The notes: generated by a model not told the origin, from the sequence alone. A stretch of DNA of 64,000 bases from Opisthocomus hoazin (GCF_030867145.1 NC_134428.1:26699320-26763319), one strand, 5' to 3'. Positions 14,401-25,007 are shown, counted from the stretch's first letter. Translations and numbers: made by a program.

Positions 14401-17400
14401 TCCTTACATCTGTATGCCCTGATATGTAACTCAGTTACCCCAAGGTCTAACTGTTGTAAGGGCCATTTACAGTGCCTTTCCTCAAGTATAATACCTGTTT
14501 TTATTCAACAATAAAACTTTATTTGTCCTCTTTTTCTGATGTACATCTAAGCACAACAGGTGACACAGATTTATTGAAAATCCAGATAGATAGCCACCTC
14601 TCCATTATCCTCTGTTCATCTCACCAGCTTAAAGAGCTGTAAATAGCTTATATATGAAAGTTTGCCCTTTTAGAAAATACAGATGTCCTTCACTGTGTGT
14701 CTGTAGTATGCTTAAGATCATGACCTAGATGTGAAAGAGTTCTATGATGGAAGCACTAACAAAAACAGTCAAATAAAGTTTCTTCATTTCAGCCATCATG
14801 ATAGTTTTATGGATAATTCAAGGATAATTCATTGATACAATGTTTTATTTAACAGGTTCTACTTTAGATTTGCATTTTAATGATGTGAACGTCACATCCA
14901 TAGATAGAGAATTAGAAGATCAAGAAGGCAGTGACCTTGGATTGGCAAGTAAGAGGTCCAATTTGTAAAATTATACTCATTTAAAATATCCTTCTTTCTT
15001 ACCTTTCTAAACTTATATTCATCAAAATAGTTACAGACAGCAAAGACTTTGAAGAGAAGTCCTCAGTTTTGTTGAAGCTGTTTAATTTTGTGGCGCAAAG
15101 GGATTGCACCGTAATCATCCTGTCTGTATTTTGCAAGGGGTCAGTCTATTAAATGTTTTGGGGTTTTTTTTAATATGCTTAATGACTTAGGTCCATGGGC
15201 ATGACAGTTGATGGAGCAATTTACATGCATTTACAGAAAGGTATTGTGCTTGAGCTTGCCTGCCTGCATATCGAGTACTGCAAATGTCTGACAACAGGCA
15301 GTATGTGCTGTGGGGACCAACAAGTACTTCCGTGGTTAGGTGGTTGCTGAGAGGGGGAGTGAGAACAATCCGTGAGAAGAAAGAGCTAGCAACCTTTAGG
15401 CCTTCAATACTTGCAAGTTAGGGAGTTGATCTTTCTACGAATCTACCCTGGAAGGAGCAATGTAGTTGACTGTCTGTTGGGAAGTATTCAGCCATTTGGC
15501 CTCTTCTGGGAAAGGAAAGGAGACGAAGACATAGCAAAGGAGAGTAATGCAGGGAAGAGACAGCAGGGAGGATGGATGAAAGGGGGGACATCAAGAAATT
15601 AAAATGCCACCTTTTCTTTGTGAAAATAGGAAAGCCAAAATAATCTAGAGAAAAAAAACCCAGAAAAATAGGAAGTGAAAACTGAGAGACTGTAATTTTG
15701 ATATCATATTCCTTTGAGAGTCCTAGTGCAAGAGAACAGACATGTTTTTATAATACTTCTGTTTATTTTCTGATATCTGTTTTGCTAACGTTTCTTTGAA
15801 GGAGGTCTACGGTGATTATTAAATTGGTCGAGCATATGTGTTAGGCTTCCTCTTGTGCAAGCAAAGCTGTATTCTTGGATGGCAAACATGTTCTTCCCAT
15901 GTCCTTCTTGCCCTGTGGCTCTAGATGCAAAGGGTAAAACTACTATAGCTTCATCCTAGTTTATTACTGCTGAGTGTTGCTCCAAGAAGGAAAGCTTGCA
16001 CATAGTATCTCTATTCATTATGCAATTTTTCTTCCTTTAAGTTAGTGTATCTTTAGTCCGCTGGCTTTAGTAAATATACAGATGTATTTGATGGAGTATG
16101 TAAGCTGTCACTGGGGCCGCAGTGGATGGGACAGTACCCAGGTATTACAGATTCAAGACCTTGTCATAAAGCATGGAAATCACCTTGACCCAAGTGAACA
16201 TCAAGCGCCCTTACACCCTCAGGAAAGCATACATTATAAGCAACTGTAAGTTGCTTCTTTTCAGAAATAACACAGATGTCCAGAGAGATTCTGCTTCAAA
16301 CTTTTCCTCCTCCAAGTGCTTCCTTTGCGGTGAAAGGGGACAGTTCTAGGCAAGATCACTAGTTTTATCACCTCAGCAGCGTGTGGATACATGAAGCTTC
16401 AGAGCGAACACAGAATTCAGGAAAGTCACGTGGTTTGAAATGGACTCAGCTCATTAATTTGGAGGTGTGGGCAGAAGATGCCTCACATAAAGTGACTGGT
16501 GACATGCTTCTGTCTTCAGATCTGAGCAGAGCATTTGGGGAGGCAGTTTACAATTCACATATGGTGGTGCTGATGTTTTGGCATCAGGTAGATCTAGGCA
16601 GATTGTAGCAGTGGCTTCATTACTGATAGCGAGAGCTCGAGAAACCAGTGCTATATCACAGTGATTAAGAAGTTTCTTACACCAAATATTAGTTTCTGAG
16701 ATCTTGACAACAGTCCTGCAAGCTCTGGTGTCCCTCCCACCTTGACTATGTTTTCTCCCAAGGTGGTTCTTTGTTACTAGAGGCTGTGTTTGTGGTACCT
16801 GACCCAAAATGTCAAAGTCTCAATAGGTAGTCATCTAGTTTTATGTAGATTCTCATCAATAATATTAGTGGAAAAATCTTCAGAGGTGTTATGGCTTTGC
16901 ATTTATTTTGGTTGATTGACTTACAATTTTCTGTCCAGTGAGGACACTAACAGGTTGTTCCTTCACCAGAACGGTTTATATGTTATCTATTAATGTTTTC
17001 CATTATTGTTCATGATATTCCCCTTCATACACACCTGGAAAGAAACTGATAACGTGCACAATTGCAAATTTACTTCTCTGCTAGTGATGTCACGCTCAAC
17101 AACTCTCCTGATGCTGTAGTTTGTTTGACTGGTATTTCATTTACACAGAATCACACAGAATGGTAGGGGTTGGAAGGGACCTCTGTGGGTCATCTAGTCC
17201 AACCCTCCTGCCAAAGCAGGGTCACCTACAGCAGGCTGCACAGGACCGCGTCCAGGCGGGTCTTGAATATCTCCAGAGAAGGAGACTCCACAACCTCCCT
17301 GGGCAGCCTGTTCCAGTGTTCCATCACCCTCAGAGGGAAGAAATTCTTCCTCATGTTCAGACGGAACTTCCTGTGCTTCAGTTTGTGCCCATTGCCCCTT

Positions 17401-20400
17401 GTCCTGTCGCTGAGCACTACTGAAAAGAGCTTGGCTCCATCCTCCTGACACCCACCCTTCGGATATTTGTAAGTATATATTAGGTCCCCTCGCAGCCTTC
17501 TCTTCTTCAGGCTGAACAAGCCCAGCTCCCTCAGCCTCTCCTCGTAGTGGAGATGTTCCTGTCCCCTCACCATCCTTGTAGCCCTCCGCTGGACTCTCTC
17601 CAGTAGCTCTTCCATCTTTCTTGAACTGGGGAGCCCAGAACCGGACAGAGTGCTCCAGATGGGGTCTCACTAGGGCAGTGTAGAGGGCAAGGAGAACCTC
17701 CCTCGACCTGCTGGCCACACTCTTCTTGATGCACCCCAGGATCCCATTGGCCTTCTTGGCAGCCAGGGCACACTGCTGGCTCATGGTTAACCTGTTGTCC
17801 ACCAGGACACCCAGGTCCCTCTCCACAGAGCTGCTCTCCAGCAGGTCCGCCCCAAGCCTGTACTGGTGCCTGGGGTTATTCCTCCCCAGGTGCAGGACCC
17901 TGCATTTGCCTTTGTTGAATCTCATCAGGTTGCTCTCTGCCCAACTTTCCAGCCTATCCATTTACCATTTATTCATTGTTCTACGCTGCCAAAATGATTA
18001 TGCTTCGCTGGAAGTACCATGAAGTATGGAACAGGAAGGAAATACACTGTAACCGGTTTTATTTGTATGTGGAGAATAGTTCATGTGGTCTAATAGGTTG
18101 ACCTTGGTGGGTAGCCAGACACCCATCCAGCTGTTCTCTCACTCTCCCTCCTCAACAGGACAGGGAGAGAAAATAAGATGAAAAACCTCGTGGGTAAAGA
18201 TAAAGACAGGGAGAACACCTACCAGTTGCTGTCACAGGCAAAACGGAGTTGATTTGGGGAAAATCAATTTATTGCCAATTAAAATAGAGTTGAATAGTGA
18301 GAAACAAAGAGAAAAACTAAAACAACCTGCCACCACCGTTCCCCCGGGCTCCGCTTCATGACCAGCTCTTCTACCTCTCCCTTCCCATCCCGAGCAGTGC
18401 AGGGGGATCGTGAATGGGGGGTAGCAGTCAGTTCATAACAGTTCCTCTCTTCTGCTCCTTCCTCCTCACACTCATCCCTGTGTGGGTCCTCTCCACGGGC
18501 CACAGTTCCTGTCAGGAGAATCCTGCGCCAGCATGGGTTTTCCAGGGGCTGTGGTTCCTCCAGGCAATATGCACCTGTTCCAGCATGGTCCTGTCCACAG
18601 ACTGCAGGGAAATTCCTGCTTGTACCATAGCCTCTTTGTCCTGGTTTAGCCCCAGCCCCCCATGAGCTGCTCGCTCACTCCTCCCTGCCCCTGCTGGGAT
18701 GGGGAGGAGAATCAGAAGAAAAAGTCAAAAACTCGTGGGTTGGGGTAAAGACAGTTTAACAGAACAGCAAAGTTAGAGAAAAATAACAACAATAATACTG
18801 CTAAAAAGAATATACAAAGTGAAGGATACACAGCATAATTTTCTCACTGCCCAATGCCCAGGCTGCTCCAGAGCAGTGATCCCTACTCCAGCCAGCTCCC
18901 CCATCTATATGTCATATGGTTCAGATATCCCGAATATCCCATGTGGCCAGTTTGGGTCAGCTTCCTGTGAAAATTAAGTCTATCCCAGCCGAAACCAGGA
19001 CACACTTCCGCAGGGTGCAGGGAAATACCTGCTCCAGCGTGGTCTCTTCCAAACCTTCCATGGGCTGCAGGTGAATCTCTGCTCCAGGGAAACATCCTCT
19101 CCAGCGACTGGAGCACCTCCTCCCCTTCCTTCTGTCCTGACCTTGGTGTTTGCGGGGGTGTTTCTCACACCTTCTGTTCACTCCTCTGCCTGCGTGGCAT
19201 TTTTTTGCCCTTTCTTAAGTATGTTCTCTCAGAGGCACTACCAGTGTGGCTGAAGGGCACAGCTATGTCCTGCCATGGGTCTGGTGGAGCCAGCTGTGAC
19301 CAGCTGTGTCCAGCATGGGGCAGCCCTGCCCTCCCTGCTACCAAAACCTGGCCCCGTAAACTCTAGGCATGCAGGCAGGTTGTACTTGCCAAAATTCAAC
19401 TGGATGTGAAGGCTACTTTAAGAACCAGGAAAGAGGTGGTTCTTTTGCTACCATTTCATACAGTGTTTGTTTGGAGGCTTTACTATCGCACTTAATTTTT
19501 AAGAGAATTGTTACTTGGCCGATTTTTTAACTAAACTCCCTTTACTTTGTTGCTTCCTTGCTCCTCTTGCGAAGTGCGGCGTATGTTTATTGTCTTGTAT
19601 ATCATGTACGTCTGCGATTAGACGTCTCTTCTGTATCATCCTCATGTAGTTGATCGTGAGGCTGACCTTGGTAACATTTGCTGAGTATTTCAAGAGAGAG
19701 TTTTTTGAAGACATGGTGGCAATGCAGCTTATAATAAGCATCCCTGTCTTCTTGCTTTGAAGTACTTCTAAAAGAAATTATGTTTTCTCTGATGCCATAA
19801 ATTCACCTGTTTTAAGCAAAACCAGAAGACAAGAGTCACAACCCCTGCTTTAAGTATTAAATTATTAATTTTTACTTTGTTTCAAACTCAGTTTTCATAG
19901 AGTTAAGTACATTGGACATTTGAAATATACTCAACAAAAGGAAAAGTATGTAGAGGAAAGAAAGTGAGCTATGTCTGATTATTATGTTCTGTATGATTTT
20001 CAAGGTATGTAGTCTGACTTGCTTAACTCTATGCATTAAAATAAACAAATTTTTCTTAATCCTTTATGTTTCAGTCAGTTTCTACACTTGCATTAGTTGT
20101 TGGCTGTAAAAAATGAGTTAAGTCAAATAACTTGATCTGAAAAGTGTTTCTCTTTCTTTGTAGCTGCAGGTGAAGCCACTGCTGTGTACAGCTACAAATT
20201 CTGTTTACAAGCACTTGGAAAACTACTTTCAAGTGTTCAATTTAAAAAATAATTTTGCAATAGGAGATAAATAAAGTTTTCTTTTTTAATGGAAGGTATT
20301 TGAGTACATAATTTCATTTACATTTGATAAATTTTTCAGAAGAATACTTCTAGAGAGGTGTGTGCTGCTTTGGAATGGATCTTTTATTTTTTTTTTCCCC

Positions 20401-23400
20401 CCTAATGCATATATAGGTCAAAGATTACTGGGAAGTTCAGCACCTGTCAGTATTCCAGGTTCTCTTGTTCGTTCCTCATCGTTACATTCATCATCGTCCC
20501 TTTCAACCTCTCCACTCTGTTCTCTTTCACAATCGCTGTCTCAGTCTTTTGTTTCATCCACTACGGCTCCTCACCACCAGCAGCCTCAGCCTTTGAAGAC
20601 AGAACATAGTATGTTAGGCACCTCAGCCTCTTCTCACAACCCTTCAGGTAAGTAAGTTGAAGGCTGAACTTTGTGTATTGTAAGAGGTAACTCAGTGGCA
20701 GGTCAGAAAAGTTCCATTCAAGGCTTTGCATGTTTCTTATGACTTAATCTGGACAACAAAGCCTAGCTATTGTAATTGGTAACACTACTGATAACGGAGT
20801 TGTATGTGGTATGCGGGAGAAAGTTCAAGGAGTGAACCTCTGTTCCTAGTGAAAGGAAAAAAGAGAATTCTTGGAAGAGGCGATATTTACAGAAGCGTTT
20901 GAAAGGAGTAAAATACAGCAGTTGGCATAAAGGCAGCACGAATGCATTTTAGCTGCAGCATTTGGCTAAAGGAAAATACAAAACAGAGAAAGAGGAAGAA
21001 TTTAAATGATGTATGAGCTGCTAGGAACAAAGCTCTTCGTTTATAAATTAATTCCTACTCTTCCTTCTCCTTTTATGGATTGTACTGTCTTTTTATTAAA
21101 AGCAGCAAGGAAAAAAACGTGATAAGTCTCCTGAACCACTTTAAATACTGTAAACATTTTCCAGACTCTCACATTTCTGAAGGTAGTGAAATAATGTTGT
21201 GAGTCTTGCAGATAACAGTATAAATTTTGCATATGTGGCACATACATATTTTGTTCTCCATGTGAAACATTTTGTAGCGGTGTGTGCAGAATGATTTTTT
21301 TTTTTCTGCCTCTGTTTTACAGGTTTAAATGGTGTTACAGGGAGCATTTGGGACTTTGTAACTGGGAGTTTCTCTCCTAGTCCATCCCCAGTACTAAGCA
21401 GTGGCACTACCCCCTCAATAAGTTCAAACAGCAGTGGGAACGAACTAACTCGAGTTAGACAGGAACTTGATGATGCCAGGAGAAGACTAAAACAATGGGA
21501 AGAATCTTGGCAACAAGTAAAACAGGTATGTTCGTTTATGGTAATATTAAGGTTTTTTTAATATATATATGTTTAATAAACAAGCAGGTCCTACTGCTTT
21601 TCCTTTTTACGTATCTTCCTATCCTTGGACCCAGAGTTTTATTACAGTCCTCAAAGTGAGCTAGCAGTATAAAGGAAACTGAGCTTCTTAAAGGACAATT
21701 GCTTTTTGGAAAGTTGATCTGTTTCTCTAGATAGCAACACGTACACATACTCAGGACAGGGCTGAACAGCAATGTATCTTGATGTTTAAGTAACTGAAGA
21801 CGTACCTCTTTCAGATGATAAGCACACAAAAAAAGTAGAGGCTTCCCAGCAGCTGTAGTTGTATAGTGTACCTGGACAGTATCTAGTGATCTCAGCAGTC
21901 AAACTGAGGTTGTCGATAACTGCCACCAGTCCAGTGCATTTTCTGTAGTCCTTTCCTACCCCTCATGTTGTTCTCTCTGTGGTGAGGAATAGCTAAGTAG
22001 CTGTACTAAATTTTGATAGTTTTTCATGTCTGTGGACATTAAATTATGAATTTAACACATTTTAAATGAGTTCCATTTAGAAAGCTCAAAAAAAAGCTTC
22101 AGGATGTTTACAGACAAGTAGCAGTGAAATACCTAAAAATTACATTAAGACAATACGAGTTGTTAAGTAGAAGGTAGGATAAGTAGAGAAAAGGGTTAAA
22201 TTGACAGTAAATGCATTGTCATGTCTAAAATTAGAGATTACCTGCATCTTTGAAGGCTTTTGACTTTGCTCTTCTGTTGTTAATTTAAAAGAATTAGTTT
22301 TCATTTTCTGGAAATGTCTTTCTCCCAGGCATGTGATGCATGGCAGAAAGAGGCACAAGAAGCAAAAGAACGTGCTAATATCGCAGATGCGGACAAACTA
22401 TTCGCTCTTCAGAAGAAAGAGGAAGTGGAAAATCAATTAAAAAAGCTGAAGGCGCAATTAGCTGCTTGTCTATCTACTACACTACCTTATATGAAAAACT
22501 ATGGAGATATAGAAAAGATATCCTTGCCTAAGCTTCGTTCCTTACAAAATCAGCTACACTTAGATTTGGAAACAATAGATGAGGTGAGTGAGTTCATCTG
22601 CATACCTATTTTTGATTCACTGAAACTGACAGCTCAGTAGCCTTCAATGACATATTTGTACCAGGTTTCATTTGAAAGAGCAACGTTGCTCTCAGTGTTA
22701 AGTCTTTCTTTTCTGGAATAGAGGATGGTTCAGATTTTTCAACCTAATGGATTCTTCGAAGTTTTTGATCAGCTGTCAAAACAAATTACAAGTGATCCAC
22801 AAGAATTCTTGGGATTATTAAAAAAGAGATTTAAAGCCAGCTTTTACCCCCAACGTTTTGGGCACTACCTAAATAAATAAAAATAGTTGCCCTGAACATA
22901 TGAACATAGTTACATGTTTTTCACTTGCTTAGAAGGTAGGTGGTGAGGTTCCCTGCTAGGAGTTTGTGTAGTCAGAGAGGCCAATACAGACTTGGAGCGT
23001 AGAATCATTGATGTTAGAGAAGACCTCTGGAGAGCCTCCAGTCCAACCTGCTGTTCAAAGCCTGGTCAACTTGAGCAGGTTGCTCAGGGCCTTCCCCAGT
23101 AGTGTTTTGAGTATCTCCAAGGATGGAGAGTCCACCACTTCTGCGGGCAACCTTTTCCAGTGTTCTACCATCCTCACAGTAAGAAAAGTTTTTTCTTAGG
23201 TCTATGTGGAATTTTCTGTATTTTAATTTGTGCCCGTTGCCTCTTCTTTCACTGGATACCACCAAGAAGAGTCTGTCCCTGTTTATTTTACTCCCTCCCA
23301 TCAGGTGTTTATACACACCAGTACGATGCCATCTCTTCTCAAGGCTAAACAATCCCAGCTCTTTCAGCCTCTCCTCGTATGTCAGATGGTTCGGTCCCTG

Positions 23401-25007
23401 AATCACCTTAGTGGCATATTGCTGTATTTCAGCTTCTCTCAAATCCAGACTCAATGTCTGCCAAAATTTAGGATGCTCTTTTGCTGCCAGATTGAGGGCA
23501 TTTCTCAGGGCTTTCAAAGCTGGGAACATCAGGTGCCGCTCCTCTGAGCATATCAAGGAAGACAATAGTGACCACGCACTGCTCCAAGAAGCATACTTCA
23601 AACCTTGCGGGGCACAATTTGGTTTCACATTGCTTTCTCCCCTGCAATCTCAAAAGGGCAGTGACACCACATCTGACACCAATTCTTGCTGTTTTGTTTT
23701 GACTGTGATGGGACTGTCCAGACAAAAAAAAAAGCCACAACCATTTCCTTTCACCACTTGGACAGTCTGCCATACTTTAGTACCTGTTTGAGTTCAGCAG
23801 TGTCTTCTCTGTCTCAGTGCACGTCCTGTCCAGTGCCATCTGTATCAGTATGAACTACAGCCTTGGGGGGGTGGGGGGGAAAGCTAGGCTCTCTGTAGAA
23901 GAGTTTAAAACATAATTTAAGTCCTTGTCAATAAAGTAGGTGGATGAGAATGAGACTTGCTAGTTACCAGGCTCCCGTTACCAAGTACGTTTACAGGATT
24001 CTGGATTGGATTAGGAACCACTATTGTTTTTCTTGTAAGGGATTTTAAAGAGGAGCAAAGGAGTCTTGGGATCTCTTACGAAAAAAGTCATTACATCCTG
24101 GAATGGAAGTCATCTTGGCCAGGCTAGAGTGATCAGAACCATTACCACCTTTTTCAGTTTCTCAGGTTTCCTTTACCACTGTGGCCTCTTCTCATGTAGC
24201 TCTTCCCTCCAGGATAAAGTTGCTGCCTTAGGCAGTGCCATACATAACATTCTGGGTTCTTCTCTTAGTATGAACCATGTCTTGCTCTTCAAAAATTAAC
24301 ACAGCTTTTAGATGCTTTTCAGTTCTTCATGTTCCTTAATAGGGTTGATAAGGCTTATCGGATGGAAACATTTATTTGGTTGTAACATCCTTCCTGAAGT
24401 CTGTATCAGTAGCTTTATTCAAAGTATCGCACATTTGTGATGCTTCCATTTTGTCCTAATACAAACATCTCCCATGGCTTCAGAAAGTGTAACAGTGGTT
24501 TGAAACAGCAAAATGAGGGAGTATATGACAATGAAAAAGGCTTATTTCCTCTTTTTTTTTGTTTTTTTGCTTGTTTGCATCACTCATCCCAATTATGCAG
24601 GAAAATTTCAGGCCAGAGGTTCAGTCCTATATATTTTCCTTTCTAAAAGCACCTACATTCCTCCAGCTTCTACTTTAAAGGTTGCATTGTGCGCTGATCT
24701 TAGGACCTTCAATTCAGCTATCTGTCATACAAAAGCATTGTCCTTTGTGTTGTTAAATTAGAAGTTTATTTGGGACCGCTAAGCATAAAGCTGCTAGAAT
24801 GCAACTGTATACTTGGTATGGTTTTTACTGAGTGCAATAATCTTTTTACAGGTGATTTTTCAGCTTCAGTCAAAGAAGTGTATCATATGCCAGGAAGGTG
24901 ATCGTAGCATTATCCTGAATCCATGTCAACATTATGTACTTTGTGATCATTGTGCAGCTGCACAAGAAGAATGTCCCTGCTGCAAGAAAAAAAAAAATCG
25001 GTGGTAA
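2228..25007 (+). CDS. UNKL: UNKL-like (unkempt-like) gene, 3' part: eight coding exons, 451 residues visible
   Basis: Coding exons at 2228-2416, 3545-3607, 8289-8454, 14856-14948, 20417-20647, 21323-21525, 22329-22583 and 24852-25007 all have AG/GT borders. They join in one open frame of 1,356 nt including TAA. Seen: Ser-rich segments (residues 1-63, 85-139, 171-247), the motif [15 protein letters not shown] (about 256-270), a heptad-like coiled coil (about 290-395) starting near [20 protein letters not shown], and a C-terminal C3HC4 RING (C410, C413, C425, H427, C431, C434, C441, C444) ending in NRW. Known: unkempt proteins have N-terminal CCCH fingers that bind mRNA, a coiled coil and a RING; those fingers would lie upstream of this window. 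UNKL is preferred over UNK because of [15 protein letters not shown], [18 protein letters not shown], LPKLxSLQNQLxLDLE and the C-terminal Trp, all compared from memory. Introns reach 6.4 kb and codons are AT-rich, unusual if this is the microchromosomal locus I would expect. Either paralogue remains possible. Confidence 0.85.
2417..3544 (+). other. Intron between window exons 1 and 2
   Basis: About 1.1 kb of AT-rich DNA. I see no mobile element, RNA gene or conserved frame in it. Confidence 0.6.
3545..3607 (+). CDS. UNKL: UNKL-like coding exon 2 of window (21 codons, phase 0-0)
   Basis: A short exon between tttcttctttcag and CAG|GTATTG. It encodes [20 protein letters not shown] followed by Q. 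Both ends are in phase 0, so skipping it would keep the frame; a cassette exon is possible. Confidence 0.78.
3710..3925 (+). mobile_element. CR1 LINE fragment, old
   Basis: It contains the CR1 3' region landmarks: a motif like CAGTGACAGGACAAGAG, then TGGAACAGGTTGCCCAGAGA, then GTGGAGTCTCC and a diverged end. The copy is short and strongly diverged and has lost the terminal 8-bp repeats. It lies in the intron after exon 2 of the UNKL-like gene. Confidence 0.75.
4650..5566 (+). mobile_element. CR1 LINE, 5'-truncated (RT end to 3' UTR)
   Basis: It starts inside the reverse transcriptase region (the DNA equivalent of an FADD box near TTTGCAGATGACATGAAATTGG) and runs through the C-terminal ORF2 part (GAGCCAACAGTGTGCTCTG, GAGGAAAGGCTGAGGAAGC). 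It ends in CTAGATGACCTCCTGAGGC and a degenerate tail. Many frame interruptions show it is old. Family from memory of avian CR1. Confidence 0.85.
6375..6407 (-). mobile_element. CR1 LINE, 3' end piece (outer element, part 1)
   Basis: TCATAGAACAGTTGAGCTTG plus GGAGGGACCTCTG is the inverted 3' terminus of a minus-strand CR1. The rest of the element resumes at 7173, so this piece is split by the CR1 at 6408-7172. Confidence 0.7.
6408..7172 (+). mobile_element. CR1 LINE inserted into another CR1
   Basis: It starts abruptly in ORF2 (CTAGTTCAACAAGTCTGAGC) and runs through GAGACCCCACCTGGAGCGCT, GGGGTTGTTCAGCCTGGAGA and TAGATGATCTGTAAAGGTCC to the end near ATCTGGTGATT. The flanks share CTCTG (6403-6407 and 7173-7177), a likely target-site duplication. 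The outer CR1 reads on across this point. Confidence 0.8.
7173..7395 (-). mobile_element. CR1 LINE, continuation of the split outer element (part 2)
   Basis: Picks up the CR1 3' UTR consensus exactly where 6407 stops: CTCTGGAGATC, then GGTCATCTAGAGAAGGTTGC, GTTTTGAATATCTCC, and the TGTTCCAGTGTTTGGCCACC box. It fades out near 7395. Confidence 0.75.
8289..8454 (+). CDS. UNKL: UNKL-like coding exon 3 of window
   Basis: The acceptor is tttttaacag and the donor is ATAG|GTAAGT, a perfect consensus. The exon encodes [20 protein letters not shown] and continues through [20 protein letters not shown] to TVESVI. It leaves one G, which the next exon completes to Gly. Confidence 0.82.
8583..9838 (-). 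mobile_element. CR1 LINE, young-looking, 1.25 kb, with reverse transcriptase C-terminal half
   Basis: Reading leftward, it encodes the CR1 reverse transcriptase from [21 protein letters not shown]-type box ([13 protein letters not shown]), [13 protein letters not shown] and FADDTK, followed by the thumb and C-terminal region ([31 protein letters not shown]). Two long frames, 9346-9831 and 8635-9330, are separated by a single interruption near 9331-9345. It is 5'-truncated at the RT fingers. The 3' end shows the CR1 tail CATAGAATCA. The near-intact frames suggest a recent insertion compared with the other CR1 copies here. Confidence 0.92.
10486..10850 (-). mobile_element. CR1 LINE fragment (ORF2 interior)
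   Basis: Contains minus-strand CR1 landmarks: TTGAACTTCATGAGGTTTCC, GATCTTTTTCTGCAGTGCTG and the CCCAGCCTGTACTGTTGC block. Both ends are truncated and there are several interruptions, so it is an old copy. Confidence 0.75.
14856..14948 (+). CDS. UNKL: UNKL-like coding exon 4 of window
   Basis: Begins after tttatttaacag and ends at GCAA|GTAAGAG. It encodes [20 protein letters not shown] then [11 protein letters not shown]. The acidic LDLxFxDxNVxSxDxxLEDQ block is the conserved linker motif I associate with unkempt proteins. One base (A) carries over to the next exon. Confidence 0.82.
17147..17962 (-). mobile_element. CR1 LINE, 5'-truncated, moderately young
   Basis: The inverted 3' end is ACAGAATGGTAGGGGTTGGA. 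It is followed by TCATCTAGTCCAACCCTCC, CTCCACAACCTCCCTGGGC, GCCCATTGCCCCTTGTCCTG and ORF2 coding up to CTCATCAGGTTGCTCTCTGC. Two overlapping minus-strand frames (17194-17961, 17226-17615) cover ORF2 C-terminal sequence such as [20 protein letters not shown], so a few frame shifts separate it from an intact copy. Confidence 0.9.
18100..18636 (-). mobile_element. Avian endogenous retrovirus LTR piece (outer, part 1), fossil
   Basis: It resembles the LTR family at 18637-19002 and 32248-32716: the internal block with ACCTCGTGGGTAAAGATAAA and purine-rich surroundings. It appears continued after 19002, so an outer element was probably split by the inner LTR. Boundaries are uncertain and the sequence is well diverged. 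Confidence 0.45.
18637..19002 (-). mobile_element. Avian endogenous retrovirus solo LTR, inserted in an older LTR-like sequence, fossil
   Basis: The ends form an inverted repeat, TGTCCTGGTTT and AAACCAGGACA. Inside are ACTCGTGGGTTGGGGTAAAG and CATATGGTTCAGATATCCCG plus GGCCAGTTTGGGTCAGC, motifs I recall from a very common bird LTR family. No internal retroviral genes accompany it, so it is a solo LTR. Exact family (ERVL- or ERVK-type) cannot be fixed by eye. Confidence 0.7.
19003..19340 (-). mobile_element. Avian LTR-like piece (outer, part 2), fossil
   Basis: It contains GCTCCAGCGTGGTCTCTTCC and GACCTTGGTGTTTGCGGGGG, blocks that resemble avian ERV LTR sequence. It shares a GCAGGGAAAT-CCTGCT motif with the DNA just before 18637. 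It is likely the far part of the element interrupted by the inner solo LTR. Confidence 0.4.
20417..20647 (+). CDS. UNKL: UNKL-like coding exon 5 of window
   Basis: Begins after the acceptor tatatag and ends at TCAG|GTAAGT. It encodes [20 protein letters not shown], then long Ser runs, and ends [10 protein letters not shown]. The acceptor's pyrimidine tract is displaced upstream (a T/C run at about 20384-20402), yet the phases on both sides agree, so the border is well supported. Confidence 0.82.
20648..21322 (+). other. Intron between window exons 5 and 6
   Basis: 0.67 kb of AT-rich DNA with no recognised element. Confidence 0.6.
21323..21525 (+). CDS. UNKL: UNKL-like coding exon 6 of window (IWDFV motif, start of coiled coil)
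   Basis: The exon lies between ctctgttttacag and CAG|GTATGT. It encodes [20 protein letters not shown], a Ser-rich spacer, then [20 protein letters not shown] and EESWQQVKQ. The latter starts the conserved coiled coil. It ends in phase 0. Confidence 0.87.
21526..22328 (+). other. Intron between window exons 6 and 7
   Basis: 0.8 kb of AT-rich DNA with a good polypyrimidine tract and branch-like region before exon 7. No other feature seen. Confidence 0.6.
22329..22583 (+). CDS. UNKL: UNKL-like coding exon 7 of window (coiled coil, 85 codons)
   Basis: The acceptor is gtctttctcccag and the donor GATGAG|GTGAGT. It encodes [20 protein letters not shown] through [20 protein letters not shown], the central and distal coiled coil. 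If the donor is not used, the frame reads on for 19 residues to a stop at 22640. An intron-retention product lacking the RING is therefore formally possible, though nothing here shows it is made. Confidence 0.87.
22584..24851 (+). other. Intron before the terminal UNKL exon
   Basis: 2.3 kb containing one CR1 fragment. The remainder (23431-24840) is AT-rich with a G-run at 23863-23880 and no recognised gene. Confidence 0.6.
22998..23430 (-). mobile_element. CR1 LINE, 3' fragment
   Basis: The inverted 3' end is TAGAATCATTGATGTTAGAG. It is followed by GAAGACCTCTGGAGAGCCTC, GTTGCTCAGGGCCTTCCCC, GAGTATCTCCAAGGATGGAG and CTCTTTCAGCCTCTCCTCGT. The left part is clear and similarity fades beyond about 23430. 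It is diverged and does not encode a usable frame. Confidence 0.8.
24852..25007 (+). CDS. UNKL: UNKL-like terminal coding exon (RING finger and stop)
   Basis: Begins after tctttttacag. It encodes [20 protein letters not shown] through a C-terminal C3HC4 RING with [10 protein letters not shown] and CPCC, then a short basic tail KKKKNRW and TAA at 25005-25007. The lysines come from a run of about 14 adenines (24985-24998), a site prone to slippage. Family RINGs usually have CPxC; here the spacer residue is Cys. Confidence 0.9.
   Translation: MIFQLQSKKCIICQEGDRSIILNPCQHYVLCDHCAAAQEECPCCKKKKNRW

Larger units (their letters stand above)
8455..14855 (+). other. Intron between window exons 3 and 4 (6.4 kb)
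   Basis: Apart from two CR1 copies it is AT-rich single-copy-looking DNA. A short AT dinucleotide run lies near 11601. From 10851 to 14855 I see no gene, RNA or mobile element. Confidence 0.6.
14949..20416 (+). other. Intron between window exons 4 and 5 (5.5 kb)
   Basis: Holds the CR1 at 17.1-18.0 kb and the LTR complex at 18.1-19.3 kb. The stretches 14949-17140 and 19345-20380 show nothing recognisable. Confidence 0.6.

Noticed and set aside
23863-23880. G-rich run as a G-quadruplex regulator
   Set aside because: A short G homopolymer with a T interruption in an intron; no conserved context, and such runs are common.
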